Shown piece after piece: positions 12,733-23,890 of a stretch of 64,000 bases of DNA. A model generated the notes under the pieces. It made no database searches. It saw nothing but the letters and a program-made list of their open reading frames with translations, and was not told the DNA's origin. This DNA is from Holtermannia corniformis (lineage: Eukaryota > Basidiomycota > Tremellomycetes > Holtermanniales): NCBI GenBank assembly GCA_001599935.1, contig BCIJ01000008.1, positions 588,922 through 652,921 of the forward strand, written 5' to 3'. Numbering within the stretch: the first letter of the stretch is position 1; each line of letters opens with the position of its first letter. The translations under genes were made by a program, and so were the position numbers.

Positions 12733-14155
12733 CTATGTCGGTTTCGAGGAAGCGAACTGCAGCAGTACACCTGGGTTCCCGAGCCAAAACTTGTCCTGGC
12801 CCCAGCCGCGGTTCTTACAGACTCGTTCAAACTCGCGCACAGTCCCGCGGGCTTCGTCATCTGGACTGAATGTGCCCCAGTGGATCCCGATGCTCTGCTT
12901 GCTGCCGAGGATTTCATGCAAGGCGAGCGCGTCGGCGACGGAGCAGTGGATTGACGATGTGAGGGCGTGTTGGTTGAGCGAGAGCCTTAGCGCCTTGCGA
13001 ATGAAAGACAGCGATGATCCGGTGGAAATCGGCAGTAGCGCGAGGTCGGGAGGGCCGTACAGATCGGCAATGGCTGTGTGTGAGCAGAGTCGCTGACAAC
13101 CAGACGTACTTTGAAATGCAGGGCAGATGATTGATTCGCGCTTTGTGCCGCCGGCGTAGCGAAGCCCAGTGTCACTGGGGATTTAGCCAAGTCCGTGCCG
13201 CTCATGCGTACCTACCCGCCGAAGAAACACCTGAACCCCTGGCCTGACAGACCGTGGCTTGACGCAGCTCGAGGCTTCTCCTGATCGATCGGATCGATGA
13301 CGCCAACGACCCAGGTACACCACAGCGTCTTCATCTGGTCCAATATGCCACGCCCACTACGGTGCTGAGCGGGCGTGCATGCAATCTTGATACGCATGAC
13401 CGACTCGGCCTCGACAAGTGTTTCAGTCGAGCTGAGCGGGCTGATCGGAGATGAAGGCCCTGTTGGTGCCAAATCGGGCGTGAACGACCCGATCGACTCT
13501 TCAAACCAGTCCATCTCGAGTACGCAGGCTTCCGGCGCGTGTTTACGAAACCACCGCTTGACGCCCAGAGGCACAAAGAAGCGCACAGCCGGGTGGTGCT
13601 TGGCCAGGGCAAGGATGGTGCGCTTGTCAAGGTGATCATCTGTCGTCAGCTTGGTCGATCAGCCGGATCACGCACAGTGATCGTGCGAGATGCAGCAAAT
13701 GTGTACAGGGGGGAGGTCCGCCACGCTACAAGGCGTAGGGACACTGCGCTTCGGACCGAACCGTTGACTAGGCGAGCACCTGCACGTCTGCGTAAGCCAC
13801 GCAGAGGACACCCAACGCACCTCTGTGAGAAAATCGGATCGAACAAGACGCCAATCATCGACCGGTCGGCCGCTGGGATCTGGAGAAACACTGTCGCATG
13901 GCCGAGCCACATTACGCGCGGCTCGTTCCCGTCAGCATCAAAGCGCGCCGGCTGGACTTGGACGATCGGTTGCTCGTGCTGTTCAGCATCCACGTCCGCT
14001 CCACGCCGTACCGCGTCGACGAGATCGGCACATCGTAGAGGTCGTGCAGAAGGCCATGGGTTGACAAAGCGCTTGCCCAGAACAGTCCGCCGTCGCTCGC
14101 TCCCAGGTAGGATTCGGGGCGTCATCTCTTGATCCACCTCAGTCATCTTGGACAC
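12733..14155 (-). CDS. NAPE-PLD-type metallo-beta-lactamase-fold hydrolase
   Basis: Zinc hydrolase of the N-acyl-phosphatidylethanolamine phospholipase D family; yeast Fmp30 is a relative acting in mitochondrial phospholipid metabolism. Exons (descending): 14155-13821, 13779-13676, 13639-13216, 13174-13110, 13073-12733, giving 422 residues. Diagnostic blocks: FVNPWPSAR near residue 30, WLGHATVFLQ, LFDPIFSQRCSPSQ, the metal motif SHDHYDHLD (HxHxDH, rebuilt across intron 2), TPAQHRSGRGILDQMKTLW, FFGGDTGLRYAGG and IHWGTF. The usual GAYEPR-like loop after LALLPI is replaced by an STGSS-containing longer segment, which may alter the substrate pocket. No clear presequence is visible. Convergent with SUR7 with a 1-bp gap. 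Confidence 0.9.
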
Positions 14156-14281
14156 GGCTCACGAGCAGCTCGAGCCTGCATCTCGATCGAACACTGCTCC
14201 TTTTGCGCGAGCAACAAAGGACCTCGTGAAGGGAGGTGTGCGGTCGACGTCAAAGTCGACGGAACATTCTCTCGTCGCGTC

Positions 14282-14548
14282 ATGCCGCATCCAACACCGT
14301 TACCCTCGGAACAGAGCGCGTCAGACGAGTGGGTACCACGTCCAGAGCAGCCTGGCGAGCTCAACACTGTGAGTGCGTCCTCGACGTACCCGGCTGATAT
14401 CCAGGTCCCATTCCCGACCCAGTCGCCACCGCCACCGCCATCGCCCGTGGTTGCGCGCCGACGACTGTCCATAGTCCACAACGACGAGATCTGGGAGCGC
14501 GCAATGGCACAGCTAGTGCACAATCATCATTACATGCCATGCTCGTGA
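14282..14548 (+). CDS. Small Pro/Ser-rich hypothetical protein
   Basis: Not recognised. Exons 14282-14368 and 14405-14548 with a 36-nt intron of the local type (GTGAGT...GCTGAT...CAG), giving 76 residues. Composition: a proline-rich centre (QSPPPPPSP) followed by a tidy ARRRLSIVHNDEIWERAMAQLVHNHHYM tail with alternating charge that looks like a short helix. The same frame is open to 14129 and could lengthen the N-terminus. The intron signal and the non-random C-terminus argue for a real gene. It is divergent from the NAPE-PLD gene (126 bp between starts), and its stop is 25 bp from the convergent striatin stop. Confidence 0.45.
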   Translation: MPHPTPLPSEQSASDEWVPRPEQPGELNTVSASSTYPADIQVPFPTQSPPPPPSPVVARRRLSIVHNDEIWERAMAQLVHNHHYMPCS

Positions 14549-14573
14549 TCCACAACGTTTCTAGCGGCCGCGC

Positions 14574-17042
14574 CTAAGCCAACGCACTCCAGAGCCGGAC
14601 GACGCCGTCGGCGCCCGCGCTCGCTAGCACCGGCAAGACTGGATGACTGACGACGGCGAGCACGCCCTCGTCGGCTCGCTCGCGATGCCCCGCGAGCTCC
14701 TGCAAGCTCGTTTTCGTGGCGAGATCCCAGACGCGGCACGAGCAGTCGGCAGAAGACGTGATGACGGTCATGGGCGAGGTGTTGTTGAGCGCGAGCGAGG
14801 TGACGGCGTCGGGGTGGGCCAGCAGCGTGTGTGAGATTGAGCCTGCATTGTCAGCGGCATCTCGCGGGATAGGCGACGTACCCGTTTTGATGTCGTATGA
14901 TTGAAGATGGCCGTCTTCGGTCCCGACGAGGACGAGCGGGAGCGTCGGGTGGCTCAGGATGGTGTTGACCTGCGTCTCGGGCGTGCCATCTGACGTCAGC
15001 GCGGTCAGTCGCAAGCTAGCACTCACCGCCCTGGCCAAACACTTGCGCAATTGCCCCCGTGCGCACGTCAAACAGCTTGACGACGGCATCGGAAAAGCCA
15101 ACGAGCACTTTGGTAAAGTCGGGCTGGTACACTGCCAAAGCGGTCGGCGTCGGTGCCGAGCCTTGCTTGTCGCCGTTGCCAAAGTAGTCAAAGCTGTTTG
15201 CGAGCTCCCATTTTTCGCCCGAAGCCTCCCAGACCTTGATCGCGCCTTCTGCACCGATACTGACAAGTGTCGACTGCTCGTTGGCGTCGGCAGCTGCGGG
15301 TAGTAGGCAGACATCCCAGACGGCATCCGTGTGGCCGACCAGGGTGGAAAGGGCAAACGACTCGTCGTGCGGTGCGTACGGGTCGTGGGAGCCGTGCGGG
15401 AGTTTCCAGGTGCGAATGGTAGAGTCGAGCGAGGCCGAGATGATGGTGCGGCGCGAGGACGAGACGGCGACGGCTGTCACGGGCGCCGTGTGGCCTCGGA
15501 GCGTGATCGTCGGCTCCAACTCGGGCAGCGAGGCGTGTCTGACATTAGCGCGGCCAGTGCAATGTTCACAACTCACTTTGTCGTCAACACGGTCGACGGG
15601 TCGACGGTCCACACTTTGACGATACAGTCGTCACCGCCGGAAACGAGCATGATCTCGGGACCCTGGTAGAATGCCAAGCTTCGGACGGCGTCGAGATGGC
15701 TGATTATCAGCCCGGTCAAGTCTGCGCAACCCACCTCCTAAGCGTCCGCCTCGATTTCCACAGCTTGGTCGAGCCTTCTCCGGCCTCGTCGTCATCGACA
15801 ATCAAGCTCAGGTTGGCAAGATCCGCCTCGTCCGTCTTGGCCGAATCAAGCGCATCCGTCGTGAGCGCTTTGGCTCGTTCAGCGCGAGCTTTTTCCGCCA
15901 CGTCGTTGGCCGCTCGCAGTTCCTCTCGCCACGCAGCCTTGCTCTCGGGCTTGTAAATGGCCGTCAACACTTGATGCTCTTCCTGCTCTGGCTCGGATGG
16001 TTCCTCGGTATCGCGTGTCGGCGATGCTTGCGCTTTCTCGGCCACGTCTGGCACAGGGTCCGCATTTTCGATCTCGGCGGCGGGAGGTGCTTGGAGCTCC
16101 TCTTTTGGCTTTTCAAACAATGGCGGCAGCACCTCGTCCGGCAACGCCTTTTTCGGCCTGGCCGGGATCTCACTCTTTTCACCCTCGTCGGCATCGGGCA
16201 TGTTGAGGTACGGCCTGGGCGCGAGCGGGTTGAGAGCGCCTGGCGAGGTGAGGTAGGTGACCTCTTGCAGACACTGCTTGAGGTATTCTCTGCTCTTTGC
16301 TCGGCTCTTTGGATCGCGTCCGGCGACGGTGCCAGAGGCCGATTTCCAGGCGTTGATGCCAGCGGGGACGGCCAGGGCCTGCTTGGGTGACGTCGCTTTG
16401 CCCGGGCCGACGGTCGTCCGTGCGGCCATTTGGCTCGAAGAGGCCGTTGCGCCGTTGGGCTTTGATGCGCGCTCTACGACATGAGCCGTGTTCTGGTCTC
16501 AAGAACGCACCCTCGTCCGAGCCCTCGCTACCGCTGCCGTGGCCATCTCCCGAGCTCGACTTGTCCTCTTGCAACGCGGCAAACCTGGCGGGGGCAATCC
16601 CAGCGTGCGCAGGCGAAGACGAGGTTTTGGACCTGACCATCAGCCGAGCTCGGGCGTCTTTACAACGCACCGCTCCTGCCTGAGTGCAAACTCGAGCATC
16701 TTGACGCGGCGCATGAGGTCGACCTTTAGATTATCTGCCGATCTCCGCTCGCCCTCGAGCAGTGCGATCCGGGCCTGGATCGTCAGCACTGTTCCGAGTT
16801 GAACGACGCACCCTCATCTCGGCGCGCTCAATCTCCCACTCGTTGCGATCACGCTCCCAGCGGCGCCACTCGCTCTGGAGGTAGTGAAGGACGCTGGCGA
16901 GACTCAACTCGGGCGGCTGGCTCGGACCTGATGACGCTGCATCGCCCGACGTGCTGGCGCCGGACGCGGACGCGTTGCCATTCTGGTGTTGCTGTTGAGG
17001 TGCTGGTGGCTGGAGCGAGTAGGGAGGGCGTGAGTTGAGCAT
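14574..17042 (-). CDS. PRO11: Striatin-family WD40 protein (PRO11/FAR8), STRIPAK scaffold
   Basis: Regulatory B''' subunit of PP2A and scaffold of the STRIPAK complex, controlling cell fusion, development and TOR/septation signalling in fungi. Exons (descending): 17042-16812, 16774-16671, 16632-16511, 16473-15735, 15699-15577, 15538-15027, 14989-14882, 14842-14574, giving 735 residues. The N-terminal caveolin-binding plus coiled-coil block ([20 protein letters not shown], then [16 protein letters not shown]) is diagnostic. A long Ser/Ala/Glu-rich linker follows, then WD40 repeats from about residue 440 ([66 protein letters not shown]). The N-terminal [13 protein letters not shown] tract is low complexity. 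A diverged copy of this 5' end occurs near 40300. Confidence 0.94.
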
Positions 17043-17168
17043 TGCAGCTTTGTGATCACTCTAGAGCGTGTGCGACAGGGATCACCATCGCACGCGGCGT
17101 TACGGCGTTCCGATATGCGGTTAGGAGCAGTGGCGACTCGATAACCATCGGACGTACAAGCATCCAAG

Positions 17169-18354
17169 ATGCCGCAAATCATCACCCCCCTCGAGGAGCG
17201 CATCAAGGCATTGGAGAATATCCTGGCCTTGAAGCCGTCGACCGAATGGGGTTCTCCTTCTGTCACTCCACTCACGGACATCAAACCCAACTACTGCGAC
17301 CTGTTCATGAAGTGCTTGCAGGATCGATTGTCGTATCCCGGTCTGCCCATGGACCCGCCCCAGGTATCGCGCGGGCTCGCGGCTTGTGCTGTCCGTGCCG
17401 AAATGCTCGACAGATTGGAGGCATACTGGCTTGGCGAGGTAAGGTCTGCGCTCCGTCGGCTTCGCGCCAGCCTTATTGTCACAGATGGACTTGTGGAACG
17501 CGATCGACCAGCTGGCAGACCGACAGCACCTTGAAGAACAGTTTAAGAAGACGTCGGTTGCCTCCAACTTGTTCAGCAACCGCGTAGGTGACAACCAATG
17601 ATGCAAGACACTGACCATAGCAGTATCTACACGCTATCGTTCGCTGTATTGTAGAACACGCCACTGGCTACGAGATCGGATTTGTGCCGCCTCATAGTGC
17701 TGATATGGGGCTCATCGGCTCCTGTGTCGTAACCAATACGTGTGAAGATGTGATCAATGATACATGTGAGTCTACAGCGTCTGCTGATTCATTCAGCCGC
17801 TCATCTGACGCAGCCTGCACCCCTGCGATCCCCGCACTGCTCATCGAGCGCTCGCCTGCCGTCGTACCGTTTGGCCTGATGGACGGCGTCGGCGGTGGGC
17901 AAGTCGAACAAGAGGCTTTCAATGAGCTGCAGGACAAGACGGCCATGCACAGACTCAAGATCATTCACCAGATGGCCGCCTTTGGCCTTTCGTCGCACCA
18001 AGGCATCCTGACCAACGGTCGCGACCTCTTCCTCACCCTCATCCGCGATCCTCTCAAGCGCAGCGGCACCGCCATGCTCAAGCAGGCACACCAGCTCGAG
18101 GTCTCTCAAGTGACTTATGGGCTCCCAGCGATGCGCGCCCTGTTCGTGCAAGATATGATTGACTTGGTGCGTCCGAATTTTACTCATCAATTAATATGGA
18201 CCGATAGTTGGCCCACCGTGACGACTACCGCAAGACGTTTTACTGGGTCGATCTTGAAGCCGGTCTCGAATGGAATGAGACGCGCCAGGACTTTGTCGAG
18301 GCACCCCCCACGGAACCCCTCGGACCGCGAGGCATGATTGACAGGGGCGAGTAG
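17169..18354 (+). CDS. Family A paralogue 1, unrecognised
   Basis: No family recognised. Exons 17169-17438, 17485-17583, 17624-17765, 17814-18166, 18208-18354 give 336 residues with every phase preserved. No signal peptide, membrane span or enzyme motif is visible. Conserved blocks shared with the copies at 39737 and 41855: DLFMK...RLSY, SRGLAACAVRAE, then the very conserved MHRLKIIHQMAAFGLSSHQG / ILTNGRDLFLTLIRDPLKR / YGLPAMRALFVQDMIDL, and a C-terminal KTFYWVDLEAGLEW...LGPRGMIDRGE. Exon 4 is exactly 353 nt and exon 5 exactly 147 nt in all three copies, which supports the models and purifying selection on length. It begins 126 bp from the divergent striatin start. Confidence 0.8.
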
Positions 18355-18784
18355 CGCGGCGTCTATCGGTGGTCCACTCTTTGTGATGCACCATGGGATT
18401 GACCGATTCGGATGCCAAGGCAGACCAAGGTCAAGCAGGGTGGGCTTTTGGGACTGCATTTCGTGCGGGACTCCACAGCTCGACGATGATAGCGGGCGCA
18501 GAACGCTTTTACATGGGGGCTCTGTAATGCACTAGGCCACGTGTCGACTACATTTAAGCGGCTTAAATCAGCATGCCTATGACCAGTTTCAAGGACGAGC
18601 CTATGCTACCCCTTTCTGGTCAGACACTTGCCTATGCCGCGCCCGTGCGATACGGCGGCGACGTACAACTAGTGCCGCCATCTCGTCAGGATGTCTTGCT
18701 GCACCTCTACCACCTCATTCGCCCTCTCGAGGAATCTGACGCCGATAAGCTCAACAAAGCTCATGACCGTGACTTTTGCCGACA
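18355..18784. other. 3' flank of family A copy 1 with a short ORF
   Basis: About the first 100 bases (18355-18430) closely match the sequence following the stop of family A copy 3, so the duplicated unit extends past the coding region. From 18573 an open frame of 71 codons runs to a TGA overlapping the ATG of family B copy 1. I cannot assign it and suspect a remnant or upstream ORF. Confidence 0.45.
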
Positions 18785-20238
18785 ATGACACTCCCCGTAC
18801 CGAGTGGGGTTGAGAGGCCGGAGGCGGCGAGCGCGTGAGCAGTTGCGGTCCGATGACTGCTTCGTGACTGACGGTGCTTCAACCACGCAGGGCTCCGCAT
18901 TGGGCAAAGATTGGCGGGATGATTGAGGTCGCTTTACCCGAAATACTCAAGCGGGTGCAAGCAATTCACGACCAGCTCGCTGCGCGGTCCGTGGATGAAG
19001 GCGTCGAGTTTGCCGATATCGGCGAGGATGAAGGCCGGGTCGTCTATAGGGGCATGCCCCGCGAGGTGTACCAGCAGTACGGTCACTTTGCTGTAGTCGA
19101 AGTTGAGACGCTGATCATCCAGCCTCATCACCAGCGCCAAGCCTCCGGGCCTGCAATTCGAGTGGGTGGACGAGAAGGTCCTGTACGTGGGGGATCCAGG
19201 AGCGATCCACGAAGAATCAACCCAGATGGCTAGTCGCTAGTCGTTCTGTGATACTCTGCTAAACCAATGGCAGATTTCGGACCTTGTAAACGATGAACTG
19301 GCTTGGACTTTCGCAACATCACCCCTACTACACCCACAGCTCGAGCAACAGTGTCATAACTGGATGATCGCGCGCAATGTGCCTATCGACGCGTTTCAAC
19401 GGGGTCACGCTCTGGTGAAGCAGCTCATCCGGAAGGTAGGTCGCCTGCGTGCTGCAGGGTGTATCGACATCGTTTCTGACATCGTCAGGCTGGGTCGACT
19501 TCAAACGAGCGGCACCGCTTGGTCAATGGAATCAGGACCCCGTTTGAGAAGCAAGCGGATGGCGGGTGGAAGGCGCAGAGAGGTGATGAGATCCCATTGG
19601 CAATAGAGGTCGCGCACTCGAACGAGAGCGGCGTCTTGGCGGAACGAGAGACGAGGGAACAAGCGCTCAACGGTGCGTAGCATCCCGCTGCGTTCACCGC
19701 ACCGGTGATGCATCACGGCTGACAGGACACAGGATCCACGTGCATCACGGTCAAGATTTTCTCGTCTGGTGTTCATCCCATCGAACCCGCTATCAAAGTC
19801 TACCTCGCGTATCCTACTGCTTCAGACGCTGTTGATGGGTTCTTTCCGATTGAGACCCGCGTCATGGACGTTGGGTGGGGATCAGACGTACCGTGTGCGT
19901 TGGGTAAGGATCCGTATCATGATTACCTCGAGAAAGTGAGCAATGGGCCCCTCGACAAACCTATCTGACTCGTGCAGACGCCAGCAGGGCGGCGGTCAGG
20001 CGTGGTTCAAGTGCTACCACAGGACGACGTTGTCTCAGCCAGACCCCTCCCCAATGCTCCTCCGCCTGTTCTTCTACCCGTGTCCGCCTTAGTCAAGCGC
20101 GTAGTCGAGTGCTGGTACGAAAGACGAGGCGAGGAGCTCCCCGAGCACGTCAAGCTTTGGTGTGAACAAGCGGTGATCCGAATTCACATGTGGAAGATCC
20201 GCGCTATCATCCTGGATTGTATGGTCAGCTCGGCGTGA
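18785..20238 (+). CDS. Family B paralogue 1, unrecognised
   Basis: No family recognised. Exons 18785-18834, 18891-19076, 19123-19228, 19274-19435, 19489-19672, 19733-19935, 19978-20238 give 383 residues. Conserved blocks: MIEVALPEILKRVQAIHDQL near residue 28, EGRVVYRGMP, GLQFEW...VLYVGDPGAIHEE, FEKQADGGWK, PLAIEVAHSNESGVLAERET, DVGWGSDVP and a proline-rich PPPVLLPVSALVKRVVECWY before the C-terminus. Exon lengths 50, 106, 203 and 261 nt are identical in copy 2. Intron 3 must start with GC (ATG|GCTAGT) where copy 2 has GT, so it is a GC-AG intron or a damaged donor. Soluble protein; no transmembrane segment. Confidence 0.72.
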
Positions 20239-21151
20239 TTTGTATGCATGCTGTGCCCCCACCTGCGACTCGTGATTGTTACAGATATGCTTTCGCACAT
20301 CGCTTCACGAGCCTGTGTACCTTTTGCAAAGGCAGGCTACCGCACACGGCGTAATTGCCGGAACATCATCAAGGGAACGAACAATGTCGGAAACACACGA
20401 GCTGTCAAGAACGACGACGGCTTCGCTTGTGGAACTAGACGATCAACGACTTGCTATCCTGATTCGAGTTCAGAAGGACCACGCGCGAAACGCAGCCATA
20501 TGGCTTCATGACGGACAACGCAAGTAGCAATCCATGTGACGCGACGTCATGGTCGTGACAGGTAGGCATCATCGCTGCTTAGCTCGGCTGGCGTCGTGTA
20601 GAGGCCACCCACGCCGGCAGACACGTGATGCATGACGCAGGACGTGGCTCCAACAGGCCATAAAGTACAACCCGACGGCGACTGAAACGGAGCGCAGACA
20701 AAGCGGAGGAAGGGGAGGATGGCAGGTGAGCCTTGAGCTTGCAGCCGCCCTCGATGATGGCGAAAAGACGGTTGAGCCATTCTCGAAAACGTCCCTTTGG
20801 CGATTTTGGCGAAACTGCGCGAAATGCCAAAAGACGGCTGCCGCTAGCAAGCTCCTAGCGCCTCGCTAACACATGCTCTTACCGTCCATCACTACTGCAT
20901 CGTGCTTCGCAGGCTAATTTCGGGTGCTGACCGTGGTTACCAGACACATTTGTGCTGACGCGTAGCCCATGTGGTACCACGATGGCTGCTTCGTAGCTGC
21001 CGATTTCCAGCCAAGCCCGTGACCCGCAGTGAGTGCTCCGGGTCAGCCTTGACTTGCTTGCTGAATCCAGTATTGTACAGAACCCGTGCCGCTTGAGTAA
21101 GACCTCATCACACCTCAATGAATATAGCGGAACAACACGACACTCGAAACT
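20239..21151. other. Gene-free spacer between family B copies 1 and 2
   Basis: About 0.9 kb without any coding pattern I can defend. Short ORFs on both strands lack splice-supported extension or family blocks. Composition is slightly lower in GC than surrounding genes. Confidence 0.5.
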
Positions 21152-22587
21152 ATGAGAATGGGTGATGGTACTGCCCCAGGCGAGACGGCGCGCACGAACA
21201 TGTGAGCACGCATGAGTCACTTGGCTTGACTGAACTGATTATGCTTCACCTCTGCAGGACTCCTCGGAAAGCGATCGACGAGATGATTGAACTCGCACTA
21301 CCCCTCATTCTGAAGAGGGTGGAAGACATACATCGTCAACTCGCGGCTAGATCCGTGCCGGAGGATACAGAGTTCGCAGATCTCGGTCACGACGAGGCGA
21401 TAATCGTTTATCGCGGTATGCCGAAGGCAGCATACGAGTGGTTCGTCATGTACAGACTTGGACTTCAGAGCTCATCAATCAGCTTTGTGACGACGTCGAA
21501 GCCGGCCGGTCTCAAGTTCGAATGGCACAAAGGCAACGTACTGTATCTCGGGGACCCAGGGTTTGTGCACGAGGACTGTATAGAGCAGGTTAGTCGTCCA
21601 TTGCAGCGTATAAGTCACTGATGTATTTTCGTAGATGTCGAAATTGATCCAGGAGCAATTGACGGCCATCTTCCAGACTTGCCCGCCGCTTCATCAGACG
21701 CTCGAGGAGCACTGTGCGGTTTGGCAAGACGAGTGCGTTCATAACCCAACCCGCGCTATGGCTTTATACACAGCACTTGTACTGAGGGTGAGTCATTGAT
21801 CCGCTGTTCCAGCAAGCCACCAGTCGTCCTGACGCTACTAGACCGGCTCCCCGTCGCGCGAGTTCCAGAGGATGGAGAACGGTGTGCTGGTGACCTTTGA
21901 GAAGCAAGCGGATGGCGGGTGGCGCGGCAATGCGCTCGGATCGACCGAAGTCCCACTGTCGCTTGAGGTCGCGCATCGGAACGAATCCGGGATCTTCGCA
22001 GAGCGCAAAACTCGCGAGGCCGCACAAAACGGGGAGTAGAACCTGCTCGTGCAAACATTGGCTTACGCCATTGCTACAGGCTCAGCTTGCTTGACGCTCA
22101 AGATCTTCGATTCGTCAGTGCATCCGCTGGAGCCAGCCGCAAGGCTGTATAGCTGCCACCCCACCGGACCCCGAGACCACACCGGGTTGTACCCTGTACT
22201 CGCTCAAGCCTTCGACGTCGGGTGGACGAGTCAGGTGCCAGCAACCGCAACCGCGAAGACGCTCGCACACTACCAGTTGAGGGTAAGCATTTGTCCTTTG
22301 CTACTGCCACCTGTTGAGTACCCCAGACGCCGCCGGCGCGACGCTCGGGGTTTGTGTTACCCGCTCACTACCGCAATCCGTACACAGCACCGCCACCTCC
22401 GAATAGTCCACCGCCCCTGGTATTACCCGTCCCCATGCTGTTCCGCCACTTTATCTCGTCGTGGTATGTCGACATTCAGGAGGACGTGCCGCAGAACGTC
22501 GTAGAGTGGTGTGATCAAGCGATGCTGGTGATACCGCTTTGGCTAGTCCGCACTTCCATCCTAGACTGCCTCGTACGGTCACCCTAA
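21152..22587 (+). CDS. Family B paralogue 2, unrecognised; one splice donor damaged
   Basis: Tandem paralogue of the gene at 18785. Exons 21152-21201, 21258-21449, 21483-21588, 21635-21787, 21842-22031, 22080-22282, 22327-22587 give 384 residues if all introns are removed. Conserved blocks match copy 1: MIELALPLILKRVEDIH, EAIIVYRGMP, PAGLKFEW...VLYLGDPGFVHED, TFEKQADGGW, VPLSLEVAHRNESGIFAERKT, QAFDVGWTSQVP, PPPLVLPVPMLFRHF. At the exon 5/6 boundary copy 1 reads AACG|GTGCGT but this copy reads AACG|GGGAGT. Without splicing there, an in-frame TAG follows within one codon. The gene therefore either uses an alternative donor, makes a truncated protein of about 244 residues, or is an early pseudogene. 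Confidence 0.62.
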
Positions 22588-22959
22588 GACGGATGCATTT
22601 TGTGCTCGGAGAGAATCCGCTACACGCATGCATTGCAATGGCAATGGGTCAACATGATAGGTCCCTTTCTACTGCTATCACTCGGTCCCATGGCGCGTTG
22701 CAGCGGCAGCACCAACACGCTCACCCCTCATGCGCGAAAGGAAGCGCACAGCACGCCTTGCTGCAATGAATAAACATGTTGACGATCTGATCAGGCCCGA
22801 TCGAACGAATTCACGATGCCCTGCGGAGATTGATTGTGGAATGAGTGGTGTCGAACTGCTCCAAAGTGGACGGGTAATGCACATATTGCATTGATAGAAG
22901 CAGTGAATCGGCGCTTGAAAGGTTGAAGAGTCCGTGACGGCGATTGATGGCGGACAATG

Positions 22960-23890
22960 CAATATGTACTCTAGCACAATCGTGCGGATCTGCCACAGAT
23001 GGATCGTCAAGCTCGCAGTCTGGCACCATGCCTGCACCTCGTCTGACATCTCCCCCTCCCTCGTACGGGGCCAACAAGACGTGCTTGAAGAACACTGACA
23101 TGGGCAGCACGAGGGGCGGTGGTGAGCTTGGCGGCAGAGGTGCGGCCATCTGATTGTGGTAGTGCGCGGGGTGGACGTTACCTGAACGCTGCGCTGGTGC
23201 CGTCTGGCTTGTGAGCATGTTGCAGCTGACGTTTGGAGCTCACCTTGGCTTGATACCTGGCGAGAACGCGCCTGCTGGCAGCACAAGGGACGTCAGAACC
23301 CCAGCCAACGTCGTGACATTGATCGACGACCGGGTGTAAACCGTTAGCGTCGGCAGTCCCGCTCGGGTAAGAGGAGCAGCGGGTATGTCGCAAGCGTCGC
23401 GCAGAGCTGATATGCTATGAGTTCGGAGATCTGCGGCAGGTCAGCGCGGCACAAAGCCTTCCTAGACGCGCCTGGATGATTGCGTAGAAATGGAGAAGCC
23501 CAGGGTCTCCAACATGGAGCACGTCACCGACCGCCCACTCGATCTTGAGACCGGTGGCTGGGAGATCCTGCAGGTCAGCGACGACGTGCGTTCCTGTCAG
23601 GCGCACTTGTGGAACATTTCAAGGCTCATTCCGCGGTAAACGACGTGTCCTTCGTCAATTCCTGAGTCGATCAAGTCCACACTCGGTTCCATAGACTGCA
23701 ATGCCGCATTGTCATTGTCGCGAATCTGCTGGATACTGCACAATGATGCCGACTGCTGCGTTCATCTCCTTGTCGACGGGGTGGTCCTCTCTGTGCGGAA
23801 TGAGCACGAGAATTCGGATGATGATGACCTACGCATCGTCTTCCAGGTAGATCATTTCGTCTTGCTGATCGTCCATACTTCAATGTTCAT
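22960..23890 (-). pseudogene. Family B paralogue 3, inverted and decayed
   Basis: Reading on the minus strand from about 23890, fragments of the family B protein occur in order but in changing frames: a start-like MDDQQDEMIYLED exon, IRDNDNAALQSMEPSVDLID with GHVVYRGM, ATGLKIEWAVGDVLHVGDPG, ISELIAYQL...TYPLLLLPE, then directly DVGWGSDVPCA, and finally SPPPLVLPMSVFFKHV and LWQIRTIVLEYIL. The whole middle section (the FEKQADGGW and EVAHSNESG exons) is missing, and at least one single-base shift occurs near 23740. It is convergent with copy 2. Confidence 0.65.
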
